Positions 18,056-26,125 of a stretch of 64,000 bases of DNA are shown here, piece by piece. A model generated the notes under the pieces. The model made no database searches and was not told the origin of the DNA. It worked only from the letters and a program-made list of their open reading frames with translations. Source of the DNA: Saccharopolyspora kobensis (lineage in GTDB: Bacteria; Actinomycetota; Actinomycetes; Mycobacteriales; Pseudonocardiaceae); the NCBI RefSeq assembly GCF_900108315.1, contig NZ_FNVB01000005.1, positions 620,001 through 684,000 of the forward strand, given 5' to 3'. A program made the translations under genes and the position numbers. The stretch's first letter is position 1, and each line of letters begins with the position of its first letter.

Positions 18056-18949
18056 ATGCGGATCGCTGTTGTGGGCAGCTACGGCACGGGCATGACGATG
18101 CGGGCGGAGCGGATTCCCGGCCGCGGCGAGACGCTGGGCGACGCCACCTTCTCGCTCGGACCGGGCGGCAAGGGCTCCAACCAGGCCATCGGCGCAGCTC
18201 GGCTCGGCGCCGACGTCTCACTCCTGACCGCGATCGGTGATGACGTGCTCGGCGCGCAGGGCCGCGAGCTGTGGCGGCGCGAAGGCGTCGACGCCAGCGC
18301 AGTGGCCACTGTGGACGCTCCGACCATGACCGGGGTGATCCTCGTCGAGCAGGACGGGGAGAACCGGATCATCGTCGCGCCCGGCGCGCTCGACCTGCTG
18401 TCCCCGGCGCACGTCGCCGGTTTCGCCGAGGTCATCGCCGACGCCGACCTGCTGATGGTCTGCAACGAGATCCCCGCCGACACCGTCGCCGCCGCGCTGC
18501 GCACCGCTGCCGAGCACGGCACGCCGACCCTGTTCAACCCGGCTCCCGCCCGCGACCTGCCGCAGGACGTGGCCGCGCTGGTCGACGTCCTCACCCCGAA
18601 CCTCACCGAGGCGCAGGTGCTGACCGGCCTCGACACCACCGACCCCGGCGCCCTGCTGGACGCGCTGCGCCAGCGGTTCGCCGCGAAGATCGTGCTGACC
18701 TGCGGCACCGACGGCGCGCACGTCGACGACGGCGTCGAGCGCGCGCACGTCCCGCCGGTGCTCGCCACCCGGGTCGTGGACACCACGGGCGCCGGCGATG
18801 CGTTCAACGCCGCGTTCGCCGTCGCCTGGTGCCGCGGCTGGGACCTGCGCCGCGCGGCCCGCTACGCGGCGGCGGCCGGCGCCTTCGCCGTGGCCCACCA
18901 CGAGGTGGTCCCCGGCCTCCCCCGTTCCGAAGACCTCGAAGAAAGGTGA
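18056..18949 (+). CDS. rbsK: Ribokinase (PfkB family)
   Basis: 297 residues. It phosphorylates ribose or deoxyribose released by nucleoside hydrolase. Motifs: GPGGKGSNQAIGAARLGADV (PfkB signature 1, sugar binding), LFNPAPARDLP, LTPNLTEAQVLTG, and signature 2 DTTGAGDAFNAAF with the catalytic aspartate in GAGD. GGGAGG lies just before the ATG. The next gene, deoC, starts six bases after this stop. Pairing with deoC leaves open a deoxyribokinase specificity. Confidence 0.9.
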   Translation: MRIAVVGSYGTGMTMRAERIPGRGETLGDATFSLGPGGKGSNQAIGAARLGADVSLLTAIGDDVLGAQGRELWRREGVDASAVATVDAPTMTGVILVEQDGENRIIVAPGALDLLSPAHVAGFAEVIADADLLMVCNEIPADTVAAALRTAAEHGTPTLFNPAPARDLPQDVAALVDVLTPNLTEAQVLTGLDTTDPGALLDALRQRFAAKIVLTCGTDGAHVDDGVERAHVPPVLATRVVDTTGAGDAFNAAFAVAWCRGWDLRRAARYAAAAGAFAVAHHEVVPGLPRSEDLEER

Positions 18950-18954
18950 TCGAC

Positions 18955-19644
18955 GTGTCCGCTTACTCGGCCGCCGAACCGGCCTCGCTCGCCCCGTTCA
19001 TCCAGCACACCGCCATCGAGATCGGCCTCACCCGCGAGGACCTGATCCGGCACTGCGAGGAGGCCGTGCGGTTCGGCTTCAACGCCGCGATGGTCCCGGC
19101 CTCCTGGGTGCCGCTGGTGGCCGAGCGGCTGCGCGGCAGCGGTGTCCAGGTCGCCAGCGCGCTGGACTTCCCCACCGTCGGCTCGATGACCACGGCGGGC
19201 AAGGCCGCCGAGGCGCGCGCGATCGCCGAGGCCGGTGCCGACCAGCTCGACATGGGCGTGCAGGTGGGCTGGTTGCGCAGCGGCATGGAGCAGGAGTTCC
19301 GCGACGACATCGCCGCCGTGGTGGAGGCCGCCGGGATTCCCGTGAAGGTCATGCTGGAACTGCCGAAGTTCAACGCCGAAGAGCGGGAGCGCGCGGTGCA
19401 GCTGGCGATGGACGCCGGTGCGGCGTACCTGAAGAACGCCAGCAGCGGCGCGGTCGAGGTCGCCAACGCCGACAGCATCGCCTACCTCGTCGAACGTGCC
19501 CGCCCGGGCGTGCGGGTGAAGGCGTCTGGTGGGATCAAGACCGCCGAGCAGGCCGTGTCGCTGCTCGACGCGGGGGCTTCGCTGTTGGGCACCAGCGCGG
19601 GCATCGCGATCGTGACCGGCGGCGCGGCGGCTTCGTCGTACTGA
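18955..19644 (+). CDS. deoC: Deoxyribose-phosphate aldolase
   Basis: 229 residues. It splits 2-deoxyribose-5-phosphate into glyceraldehyde-3-phosphate and acetaldehyde. The Schiff-base lysine is Lys160 in YLKNASSG (canonical KTSTG) and the second lysine is Lys189 in VKASGGIK. The VGSMTTAGKAAEARAIAEAG and DMGVQVGWL strands fit the TIM barrel. GTG at 18955 is preferred because AAAGGTGA sits eight bases upstream; GTG at 18946 overlapping the ribokinase stop is the alternative. Confidence 0.93.
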   Translation: MSAYSAAEPASLAPFIQHTAIEIGLTREDLIRHCEEAVRFGFNAAMVPASWVPLVAERLRGSGVQVASALDFPTVGSMTTAGKAAEARAIAEAGADQLDMGVQVGWLRSGMEQEFRDDIAAVVEAAGIPVKVMLELPKFNAEERERAVQLAMDAGAAYLKNASSGAVEVANADSIAYLVERARPGVRVKASGGIKTAEQAVSLLDAGASLLGTSAGIAIVTGGAAASSY

Positions 19645-19652
19645 CCGCAGCG

Positions 19653-19688
19653 GGGGTCGTGAGCGCGCAACAGTGTTCTCACGACCCC
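19653..19688 (+). terminator. Hairpin between deoC and gntR
   Basis: GGGGTCGTGAG (19653-19663) pairs exactly with 19678-19688. It is 9 bp after the deoC stop and 22 bp before the GntR start, so it may attenuate read-through into the regulator gene. Confidence 0.6.
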
Positions 19689-19710
19689 ACGACCGACCGA
19701 AGGGGGCCAG

Positions 19711-20442
19711 GTGAGGATCTCGCGGGATGCTCCGGAGCCGCTGCACGCGCAGATCGCGGCGTCGTTCCGGGAGGACATCCTCAACGGTCGCTGGCCCGCC
19801 CACTACAAGCTCCCGCCCGAGCCGGCGCTCGCCGAGCAGCTGGGCGTCAGCCGCGGGACGCTGCGCAAGGCGCTGGCCGTGCTCATCGAGGAAGGGCTGC
19901 TGGTGCAGACCCGCGGGCGCGGCACGTTCGTCACCGCTGGAGTGCTCGAGCCGCAGATCGCGCAGCGCCTGCACTCGCTGTCCGAGGACTTCCGCGCGCA
20001 GGGTCACGCGCTGGACGTCCAGGTCGTCAGCGCCCGCTTGGAAGGGCTGCAGATGGCCGTCCAGGCGCTCCTCGGGGCGCCGCCGGGAACTCCCGGGCTG
20101 CGGCTCGTGCGGGTGTTCCGCGGGCCGCAGGGGCCGCTGGCGTACCTGGTGAACTGGGTGCGGGCGGACCTGTGCCCCGGCATCGAAGACGTTGATTTCC
20201 AGCGGAATTCGCTGTTCGACGTGCTGGAGAAGTCCTACCGGCTCCCGGTGGCCGAGGGGCGCCGGACGTTCAGCGCCGAGCTCGCCCGCGAGGACGTCGC
20301 GGAGGCCTTGGAGATCTCCACCGGGTCGCCGGTGCTCTACCTGGAGCAGGTGACCTACACCCGCGACGGGCAGGCCGTGGAGTACTCCGACGTCTGGATC
20401 AACAGCACCGCCGTGAAGGTCACCTCGCTGCTGACGCGCTGA
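19711..20442 (+). CDS. GntR/UTRA regulator of the nucleoside salvage unit
   Basis: 243 residues. The winged helix PLHAQIAASFREDILNGRWP and VSRGTLRKALAVLIEEGLLV occupies residues 8-70. The UTRA effector domain follows (about 85-240, ending LEQVTYTRDGQAVEYSDVW). It is downstream of deoC on the same strand and probably represses the divergent nucleoside genes via the dyad at 18025-18042. The likely effector is a sugar phosphate or nucleoside. The last 23 bp overlap the convergent CMD gene. Confidence 0.9.
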   Translation: MRISRDAPEPLHAQIAASFREDILNGRWPAHYKLPPEPALAEQLGVSRGTLRKALAVLIEEGLLVQTRGRGTFVTAGVLEPQIAQRLHSLSEDFRAQGHALDVQVVSARLEGLQMAVQALLGAPPGTPGLRLVRVFRGPQGPLAYLVNWVRADLCPGIEDVDFQRNSLFDVLEKSYRLPVAEGRRTFSAELAREDVAEALEISTGSPVLYLEQVTYTRDGQAVEYSDVWINSTAVKVTSLLTR

Positions 20443-20977
20443 GCCAGGCGAACGGCGCGAGCTGCTCGTCCAGCGGTGCGTCCACGAGCCGGTTGGCCAG
20501 GGTGGACGTCGTGTACGTGCCGACGCCGAGGACCACTTCCAGCGCGTTCTGCTTGGTGTAGCCGTGCGCCAGGAACGCTCGCAGCTCCTCGGCTCCCACC
20601 GCACCGGCGCGTTCCACGAGCCGCAGCGTGAACACGCGGATCGCTTCGAGGCGCTGATCCGCCAGCGGCCGCTGCTCGCGCAGCGCTTCGACGAGTTCGG
20701 GTGCCGCGTTCAGCGCGGCGAGCTTCGCGGAGTGCATCGCGACGCAGACGTGGCACTCGTTGCGCGTTGCGATCGTCATGATCACGACTTCGCGGGCGAG
20801 CGGATCCAGCGTCGTGTCGTCGAACATCGCGCTGAGCTTGAGGAATCCGTTGAGCAGGTGCGGCGATTCGGCGAGCCGCGCCACGGCCGCGGGCAGGTGG
20901 CCGAGCCGCTCGGCGGTGCCGGCCATGGCCCGGCGGGAACCTTCCGGCGCGGTTTCGGTGGTGTGGTCGGTGAACAA
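20420..20977 (-). CDS. Carboxymuconolactone decarboxylase/AhpD-family protein
   Basis: 185 residues from a TTG preceded by GGGGAG; an in-frame TAG lies just upstream, and the next methionine is at residue 18. The AhpD-type redox motif is ECHVCVAMHSAKL, and VVIMTIATRNECH matches the CMD domain. Such proteins are small trimeric or hexameric peroxidase-like enzymes or gamma-CMD decarboxylases. The conserved CxxC suggests a thiol-peroxidase activity. It is divergent from a MarR gene that probably regulates it. Confidence 0.82.
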   Translation of the reverse strand: MFTDHTTETAPEGSRRAMAGTAERLGHLPAAVARLAESPHLLNGFLKLSAMFDDTTLDPLAREVVIMTIATRNECHVCVAMHSAKLAALNAAPELVEALREQRPLADQRLEAIRVFTLRLVERAGAVGAEELRAFLAHGYTKQNALEVVLGVGTYTTSTLANRLVDAPLDEQLAPFAWLSASAAR

Positions 20978-20992
20978 GGCACTCCCCTAAAC

Positions 20993-21032
20993 TCGACAAC
21001 GTGGTTGACGAAAAGGTAAACGAGGTTGTCGA
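20993..21032. promoter_or_regulatory. MarR-type operator in the CMD/MarR divergent promoter
   Basis: TCGACAAC-GTG-GTTGACGA (20993-21011, 15 of 16 arm bases symmetric), with a further half-site GTTGTCGA at 21025-21032. The two lie within the 57-bp gap between the divergent starts, so binding would block both promoters. Confidence 0.6.
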
Positions 21033-21034
21033 TT

Positions 21035-21511
21035 ATGGCAAGCGCTGACTCGCCGGGCTTCGAGCTGCCGCTGCTGCTCTTCGCCGGCTTCCGGTCGCTG
21101 ATCGACCAGCTGCACGCCGAACTCGCCGAGCAGGGCCACCCCGACGTGCGCCCGGCGTACGGGTTCGCGATGCAGGCCATCGGCCCGGACGGCGCGACCG
21201 CCAGCGAGCTCGGGCGCAGGCTCGGCATCTCCAAGCAGGCCGCCGGGAAGACCGCCGACCGCCTGGAGAAGCTCGGCTACGTCGAACGAGCGGACGATCC
21301 GGACGACGCCCGGCGCAAGCTGCTCCGGCTGACGGACCGGGGCGTGGACGCGCTGACCCGCTCCGCGGCGATCTTCGACGACCTGCGCGCGCAGTGGGCG
21401 GAGTCGCTGGGCGCGGAGCGGCTTCGCGACCTGGAATCCGGACTGCGCGCGATGGTTCCGGGCAACTCCTTCCGGCTGGACGTCCCGGGCTGGTTCGGCG
21501 CCTCGCCGTAG
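21035..21511 (+). CDS. MarR-family transcriptional regulator
   Basis: 158 residues. The winged helix-turn-helix reads ATASELGRRLGISKQAAGKT then DRLEKLGYVERADDPDDARR, the MarR wing. The ATG at 21035 is preferred, with GAGG upstream; a TTG nine bases earlier is in frame. It is divergent from the CMD gene and probably represses it and itself in response to a small phenolic or oxidant. Confidence 0.88.
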   Translation: MASADSPGFELPLLLFAGFRSLIDQLHAELAEQGHPDVRPAYGFAMQAIGPDGATASELGRRLGISKQAAGKTADRLEKLGYVERADDPDDARRKLLRLTDRGVDALTRSAAIFDDLRAQWAESLGAERLRDLESGLRAMVPGNSFRLDVPGWFGASP

Positions 21512-21665
21512 CCGTTCTTCGCGGGAGGTCGCGGCCCTGAAGCTTCCACATCCCGGGACGATCCGCTGCGGTTGCGCCGAAAGTCCGCTTTGCGACCGGT
21601 TTTTCCGAACCTCCGACCGAAGGCCACATAGGATCGATTCGAGATCGAACCTTGGAGGACTGGGA

Positions 21666-22343
21666 ATGTCGACCTACGTGCTGGTTCCGGGCGCTTGCCA
21701 CGGCGGCTGGTGGTACGACCCGATCGCGGCGGAACTGCGCGCCGCAGGGCACACCGTGCACGCGGTGACCTTGACCGGGCTGGGCCCGCAGGAATCCGGT
21801 GCCGGGGTCAACCTCGACACCCACATCGACGACGTGGTCCGCCTGCTGGAGGCCGAGGACCTGAACGACGTCGTGCTCTGCGGGCACAGCTACGCGGGCA
21901 TGGTGATCACCGGCGTCGCCGACCGGGTGCCGGAACGGATCGCGACCCTGCTGCACGTCGACGCCTTCGCACCCGAGGACGGGGATTCGGCCTGGTCACT
22001 GACGGACGGCTTCTGGCACGACTGGTACGCGGGCGGAGCGGGCAGGGACGGATTCGCCTTCGCGCCGCTGCCGGTCCACGAGGAGCGCGCGGTGCCGCAC
22101 CCGCTGGGAACGGTCGTGCAGGAGCTCCGGCTGACCGGTGCGCACCTGCGGGTTCCGCGCCGCGAGTACGTCTACTGCGCCGAATTCGAGAACTCACCGT
22201 TCACGCCGACCTACGAGCGGCTGAAGGACGACCCGTCGTGGCACGTCCGTGCGCTGCCGGTCGGGCACGACCTCGTCCAGGAAGCCTTCGACGACTTCCG
22301 CGAGATCCTCCTCGACGCCGCGCGCGAGACGTCGCGGGCTTGA
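21666..22343 (+). CDS. Alpha/beta hydrolase, tandem copy 1 (EstC/salicylate-esterase type)
   Basis: 225 residues. The N-terminus STYVLVPGACHGGWWYDPI has the HGGWW-type oxyanion region of the plant-esterase-like (EstC) hydrolases. The nucleophile is in CGHSYAGMV and the histidine in LPVGHDLVQEAF. The ATG follows TTGGAGG. The next gene encodes a protein identical over most of its length, so this is a recent tandem duplication. The substrate is unknown. A strong hairpin separates the copies, so they have separate transcripts. Confidence 0.85.
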   Translation: MSTYVLVPGACHGGWWYDPIAAELRAAGHTVHAVTLTGLGPQESGAGVNLDTHIDDVVRLLEAEDLNDVVLCGHSYAGMVITGVADRVPERIATLLHVDAFAPEDGDSAWSLTDGFWHDWYAGGAGRDGFAFAPLPVHEERAVPHPLGTVVQELRLTGAHLRVPRREYVYCAEFENSPFTPTYERLKDDPSWHVRALPVGHDLVQEAFDDFREILLDAARETSRA

Positions 22344-22348
22344 ACCGA

Positions 22349-22381
22349 GCGGGGCGCTTCCCGCGCGTTCCAGGAAGCGCC
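22349..22381 (+). terminator. Hairpin between the tandem hydrolase genes
   Basis: GGGGCGCTTCC (22349-22359) pairs exactly with GGAAGCGCCCC (22371-22381), five bases after the stop of copy 1. Confidence 0.8.
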
Positions 22382-22449
22382 CCACTTGTGGACAGGAGCT
22401 GTCCTAAAGGGCTCCTAGGGTCGGTCGCAGACCGATCCGAGGAGGAGAC

Positions 22450-23109
22450 ATGGCGACTTACGTGCTGGTTCCGGGCGCTTGCCACGGCGGCTGGTGGTAC
22501 GACCCGATCGCGGCGGAACTGCGCGCGGAGGGCCACACCGCGCACGCGGTGACGCTGACCGGGCTGGGTCCGCAGGAGTCGGCGGCCGGGGTCAACCTGG
22601 ACACCCACATCGACGACGTGGTGCGGCTGCTGGAGTCGGAAGACCTGCGTGATGTCGTGCTCTGCGGGCACAGCTACGCGGGCATGGTGATCACCGGCGT
22701 CGCCGACCGGGTGCCGGAGCGGATCGCGACCCTGCTGCACGTCGACGCCTTCGCACCCGAGGACGGCGAGTCGGTCTGGTCGCTGACCGACGACTTCTGG
22801 CACGACTGGTACGCGGGCGGTGCCGGCGAAGACGGATTCGCGTTCGCGCCGCTGCCGGTGCTGGACGAGCGCGCCGTGCCGCACCCGCTGGCCACGATCA
22901 CCCAGCAGATCCGGCTGACCGGTGCGCACCGCCGGGTTCCGCGCCGCGAGTACGTCTACTGCGCTGCGTTCGAGAACTCCCCGCTCACCGCGACGTACGA
23001 GCGGCTGAAGGACGACCCGACGTGGCACGTCCGATCGCTGCCGATCGGGCACAACATCATCCGCGAGGACTTCGACACCTTCCGCAAGATCCTCCTCGAC
23101 GCCGCGTGA
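22450..23109 (+). CDS. Alpha/beta hydrolase, tandem copy 2 (EstC type)
   Basis: 219 residues, colinear with the preceding hydrolase and differing at scattered positions, mostly in the C-terminal half (HEERAVPHPLGTVVQELRL versus DERAVPHPLATITQQIRL). The catalytic elbow CGHSYAGMV and the terminal histidine (LPIGHNIIRED) are intact, so both copies should be active. It has its own GAGGAGGAGAC RBS and a promoter region holding small inverted repeats. A bidirectional hairpin follows. Confidence 0.85.
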   Translation: MATYVLVPGACHGGWWYDPIAAELRAEGHTAHAVTLTGLGPQESAAGVNLDTHIDDVVRLLESEDLRDVVLCGHSYAGMVITGVADRVPERIATLLHVDAFAPEDGESVWSLTDDFWHDWYAGGAGEDGFAFAPLPVLDERAVPHPLATITQQIRLTGAHRRVPRREYVYCAAFENSPLTATYERLKDDPTWHVRSLPIGHNIIREDFDTFRKILLDAA

Positions 23110-23130
23110 CCTGACGGATGCGCAGCGCTG

Positions 23131-23165
23131 GGCACCTTTGACCGACCACGCCGGTCAAAGGTGCC
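23131..23165. terminator. Bidirectional hairpin between convergent genes
   Basis: GGCACCTTTGACCG (23131-23144) pairs with 23152-23165 without mismatch. It lies between hydrolase copy 2 and the convergent TetR gene. Confidence 0.8.
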
Positions 23166-23191
23166 TTCGCCTCGGCGGGGAGCACGACCGT

Positions 23192-23827
23192 CTACTGCGG
23201 ACGGTAGGCGCGGAGGAACACCCGCACCCCCGCCGCGACGATCTCGCCCAGCTCGGCCTCGTCCAGGGGCAGCGCACCGAAGTAGGTGCGGCTCTGGGCC
23301 TCCGCCCCCACCAGCGCGACGAAGTGCATGGCCACGCGGTCCGGGACGTCGACCTCCAGCAGACCCCGCTCGCCGAGTTCGGCCATCCGGCGCGCGAGCG
23401 CCTCGTGCACGCGGCGCGGCCCCGCTTCCTGCCAGGCCTCCAGGACGTCCTCCGGGATGTGGCCGACCTCGGCGTTGATCTGCCGCACCAGCGCGAAGTG
23501 CGCGCCGAAATCGCTGGCCGTCAGGACGAACGCGCGGCCGAGCCCGACGAGGTCGGACTCCAGGTCGGCGATCTTGCCGAGGTGGCGGTCCAGGTCGGCG
23601 AACTGCGCCTCGCGGACCTCCGCCGCGCTCTCCATGACCACCTCGCGGAACAGCTCCGCCTTGTCCGCGAAGTGGTTGTAGATGGTGCGCGTCGACACCT
23701 CCGCCGTCTTGGCGATCGCGTCGATGCTGGCGCGGGTGTAGCCGTCGCGGCCGAACACCTCCCGCGCCCCTTCGAGGATCGCTCGCCGCTTCTCCACCCC
23801 TCGGCGCGAAGCGTTTCCGCTGCTCAA
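23192..23827 (-). CDS. TetR-family transcriptional regulator
   Basis: 211 residues from a TTG with GGGAGAG upstream. The N-terminal helix-turn-helix reads ILEGAREVFGRDGYTRASID then EVSTRTIYNHFADKAELFRE. The C-terminal ligand domain is of the TetR_C type seen in AmtR-like exporters' repressors. It is divergent from the FMN-reductase/MFS pair, and a large nested palindrome fills the gap, so it almost certainly represses that pair. Confidence 0.9.
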   Translation of the reverse strand: MSSGNASRRGVEKRRAILEGAREVFGRDGYTRASIDAIAKTAEVSTRTIYNHFADKAELFREVVMESAAEVREAQFADLDRHLGKIADLESDLVGLGRAFVLTASDFGAHFALVRQINAEVGHIPEDVLEAWQEAGPRRVHEALARRMAELGERGLLEVDVPDRVAMHFVALVGAEAQSRTYFGALPLDEAELGEIVAAGVRVFLRAYRPQ

Positions 23828-23844
23828 AGCACTCTCCCAAAAAT

Positions 23845-23887
23845 AAGTACAACGGCCATTGCACTAAGTGCATTACACGTTGTACTT
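23845..23887. promoter_or_regulatory. Nested palindromic operator for the TetR regulator
   Basis: The outer arms AAGTACAACG (23845-23854) and CGTTGTACTT (23878-23887) are exact complements. Inside them is a second perfect dyad, TGCACT-A-AGTGCA (23860-23872). The whole sits in the 103-bp gap between the TetR and FMN-reductase starts. Confidence 0.75.
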
Positions 23888-23930
23888 TACCTCGTGTCCG
23901 CCTCCACCGCACGGAACTGAGGAGCGAGAG

Positions 23931-24494
23931 ATGTCCGCACTGCGACTGGCCGTCATCATCGGGAGCAACCGGGAAGGGCGCTTCGGGCCGACCGTGGCCG
24001 AATGGTTCGCCGGGCAGGCGCGGGAGTTCGGCGACGTCGACGTCATCGACCTGGCCGAGATCCCGCTGCCCACCGTCATCGACTTCGGCGCCGCGCCGGA
24101 CCCGCACGTCGTCGCGCTGGCCGAGCGGCTGGCCGCGGCCGATGCCTACGTCGTCGTCACGCCCGAGTACAACCACAGCTTCCCCGCCCCGCTGAAGAAC
24201 GCGATCGACCTCTACCGCGCGGAGTGGCAGGCCAAGCCGGTCGGTTTCGTCTCCTACGGCGGGATGGGCGGCGGCCTGCGCGCCGTCGAGCAGCTGCGGC
24301 TGGTCTTCGCCGAGCTGCACGCGACGACCGTCCGCGACACCGTCAGCTTCCACAACGCCTGGGAGCGCTTCGACCAGGACGGCGCCCCGCTGGACGAGGG
24401 CTGCAACGCCGCCGCGAAGGGAATGCTGACCCAGCTCACCTGGTGGGCTCGCGCGCTGCGCACCGCGCGGACCGCCGAGCCGTACGCCGCGTAG
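23931..24494 (+). CDS. NAD(P)H-dependent FMN reductase
   Basis: 187 residues. The flavodoxin-like fold has VIIGSNREGRFGPTVAEWF (phosphate loop for FMN) and VVTPEYNHSFPAPLKNAIDLY (FMN/NADPH site), then GFVSYGGMGGGLRAVEQLR. It reduces flavins or quinones/azo compounds using NAD(P)H. Ribosome site GGAGCGAGAG lies before the ATG. The MFS exporter starts nine bases after the stop, giving a TetR-controlled quinone or drug response operon. Confidence 0.88.
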   Translation: MSALRLAVIIGSNREGRFGPTVAEWFAGQAREFGDVDVIDLAEIPLPTVIDFGAAPDPHVVALAERLAAADAYVVVTPEYNHSFPAPLKNAIDLYRAEWQAKPVGFVSYGGMGGGLRAVEQLRLVFAELHATTVRDTVSFHNAWERFDQDGAPLDEGCNAAAKGMLTQLTWWARALRTARTAEPYAA

Positions 24495-24503
24495 GGGACG
24501 ACC

Positions 24504-25964
24504 GTGAAGAACAAGCTGACCCTGCTGTTCGTGCTGCTCGGCTACTTGCTCCTGCCGATGTCGATGTCCGGCACCACCGTCGCGCTGCCGCAGATCGGAA
24601 CGGCGCTCGACGCCTCCGGCGGCGCGCTGCAGTGGGTGGTGACCGGGTACTTCCTGACCGCGTCGTCGTTCATGCTCGTCGCCGGCTCGACCGGCGATCT
24701 GCTCGGGCGGCGCCGGATCTACCGCCTCGGCGCGGCGACGTTCGTGCTCGGCAGCCTGGTCGCGGCGCTGACGCCGAACATCCTGGTGCTCGACGTGGCG
24801 CGCACCGTGACCGGCACGGGCGCGGCCGGGGTGATGGCCGGTGGCGGTGCCATCCTGGCGACGACGTTCACCGGCTCCGAGCGGACCAGGGCGTTCGCCG
24901 CGATGGGCACCACGTCGGGCATCGGGCTCGCCATCGGCCCGACGCTGGCCGGGTGGCTGGTCGGCGCCCTCGGCTGGCGGGCCACCTTCGGCGCCTTCGC
25001 CGCAGCCGGAATCGTCCTGCTCGCAGGCACTTTCGCGATGACCGAGTCGCGCGCCGCGCAACGACCGCGGGCCGACTGGTTCGGCGCGGTCACCTTCATC
25101 GCCGGGCTGGCTTCGGTGATGTTCGCGATCACCCAGAGCTCCGGGGCGGGCTGGAGCAGTCCGCTGGTGCTCGGGCTGCTGATCGCCGGTGCCGGGCTGA
25201 TGACCGCGTTCGCGGTCGTCGAGCGGCGCAGCGCGCACCCGGTGCTGGACATGTCCCTGCTGCGCAACCGGAAGTTCGTCGGCTGGGTGCTCGCCGGGGT
25301 CGTGATGGTGCTGGGCTTCGGCGGGATGACCTCGTTCCTGCCCACCTACCTGCAGGGCGCCAACGGGTTGTCGGCGCGCGATTCCGGGCTGGTCATGCTG
25401 ATGTCCACGGCTCCGATGCTGGTACTGCCGCTGGTGGGCAGCAGGCTGGTGAACCGGGGCACCTCGCCGCGGCTGCTGATCGTCACCGGGCTGCTGCTCA
25501 TCTCGGCGGGCAACGCGTGGTTGACCGGGCTGCACCCGGGCATCGGGGCGTGGCAGCTGCTCGGCCCGCTGCTGACGATCGGCATCGGGGTCGGCCTGGC
25601 CAGCGGGTTGATCGACGCGCAGGCGATGAACCAGGTCGACCAGTCGCGCGCCGGGATGGCCGCCGGGCTGCTGAACACCGTGCGCGGTGGTTCCCAGACG
25701 CTGGTGCTGGCGCTGTTCGGTTCGGTGCTGATCAGCTTGCTGACCGGGCGGATCGGCGCGGAGCGGGCCGGCCAGGTGGCCACCGGGAAGCTCACCGGGC
25801 CCTCGCCCGACGTCCTGGCCGGGCACCTCACGGAGTCCTGGCAGGTCCTGCTCTGGGCGATCGCGGCCCTGACCGCGCTCGGCGCTCTGGCGGTCGCCGC
25901 CCTGCTCAAGCCGAGGCGGGCATCGTCCCCGCTGCCCGCGCCGCCGGTTCCGGCGGCAGCCTGA
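24504..25964 (+). CDS. DHA2-family multidrug exporter (EmrB/QacA)
   Basis: 486 residues with 14 predicted transmembrane segments. Signature regions are GTTVALPQIGTALDASGGAL (helix 1), GDLLGRRRIYRLGAATFVLG (motif A) and GIGLAIGPTLAGWLVGALGW (motif C of drug antiporters). It probably exports a drug or quinone using the proton gradient. It starts at GTG with GGGGACG upstream, coupled to the FMN reductase gene. A hairpin at 25972-26001 ends the unit. Confidence 0.9.
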   Translation: MKNKLTLLFVLLGYLLLPMSMSGTTVALPQIGTALDASGGALQWVVTGYFLTASSFMLVAGSTGDLLGRRRIYRLGAATFVLGSLVAALTPNILVLDVARTVTGTGAAGVMAGGGAILATTFTGSERTRAFAAMGTTSGIGLAIGPTLAGWLVGALGWRATFGAFAAAGIVLLAGTFAMTESRAAQRPRADWFGAVTFIAGLASVMFAITQSSGAGWSSPLVLGLLIAGAGLMTAFAVVERRSAHPVLDMSLLRNRKFVGWVLAGVVMVLGFGGMTSFLPTYLQGANGLSARDSGLVMLMSTAPMLVLPLVGSRLVNRGTSPRLLIVTGLLLISAGNAWLTGLHPGIGAWQLLGPLLTIGIGVGLASGLIDAQAMNQVDQSRAGMAAGLLNTVRGGSQTLVLALFGSVLISLLTGRIGAERAGQVATGKLTGPSPDVLAGHLTESWQVLLWAIAALTALGALAVAALLKPRRASSPLPAPPVPAAA

Positions 25965-25971
25965 CCGCGGT

Positions 25972-26001
25972 CGTGGGTGGCGCAGGCGAGCGCCACCCAC
26001 G
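25972..26001 (+). terminator. Hairpin after the DHA2 exporter gene
   Basis: CGTGGGTGGCG (25972-25982) pairs exactly with 25991-26001, eight bases after the stop codon. Confidence 0.75.
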
Positions 26002-26125
26002 GCTCTGACTGTGCACCTTGCACTGCATTCGGGTCCCGACCGTGCACTTCCTCCACTGACGACGGGTTGACCAGGGCTTACGGTGTCCGCCAACCGCCCC
26101 TCCGAGCCAACCCGAGGAGCTCGCC

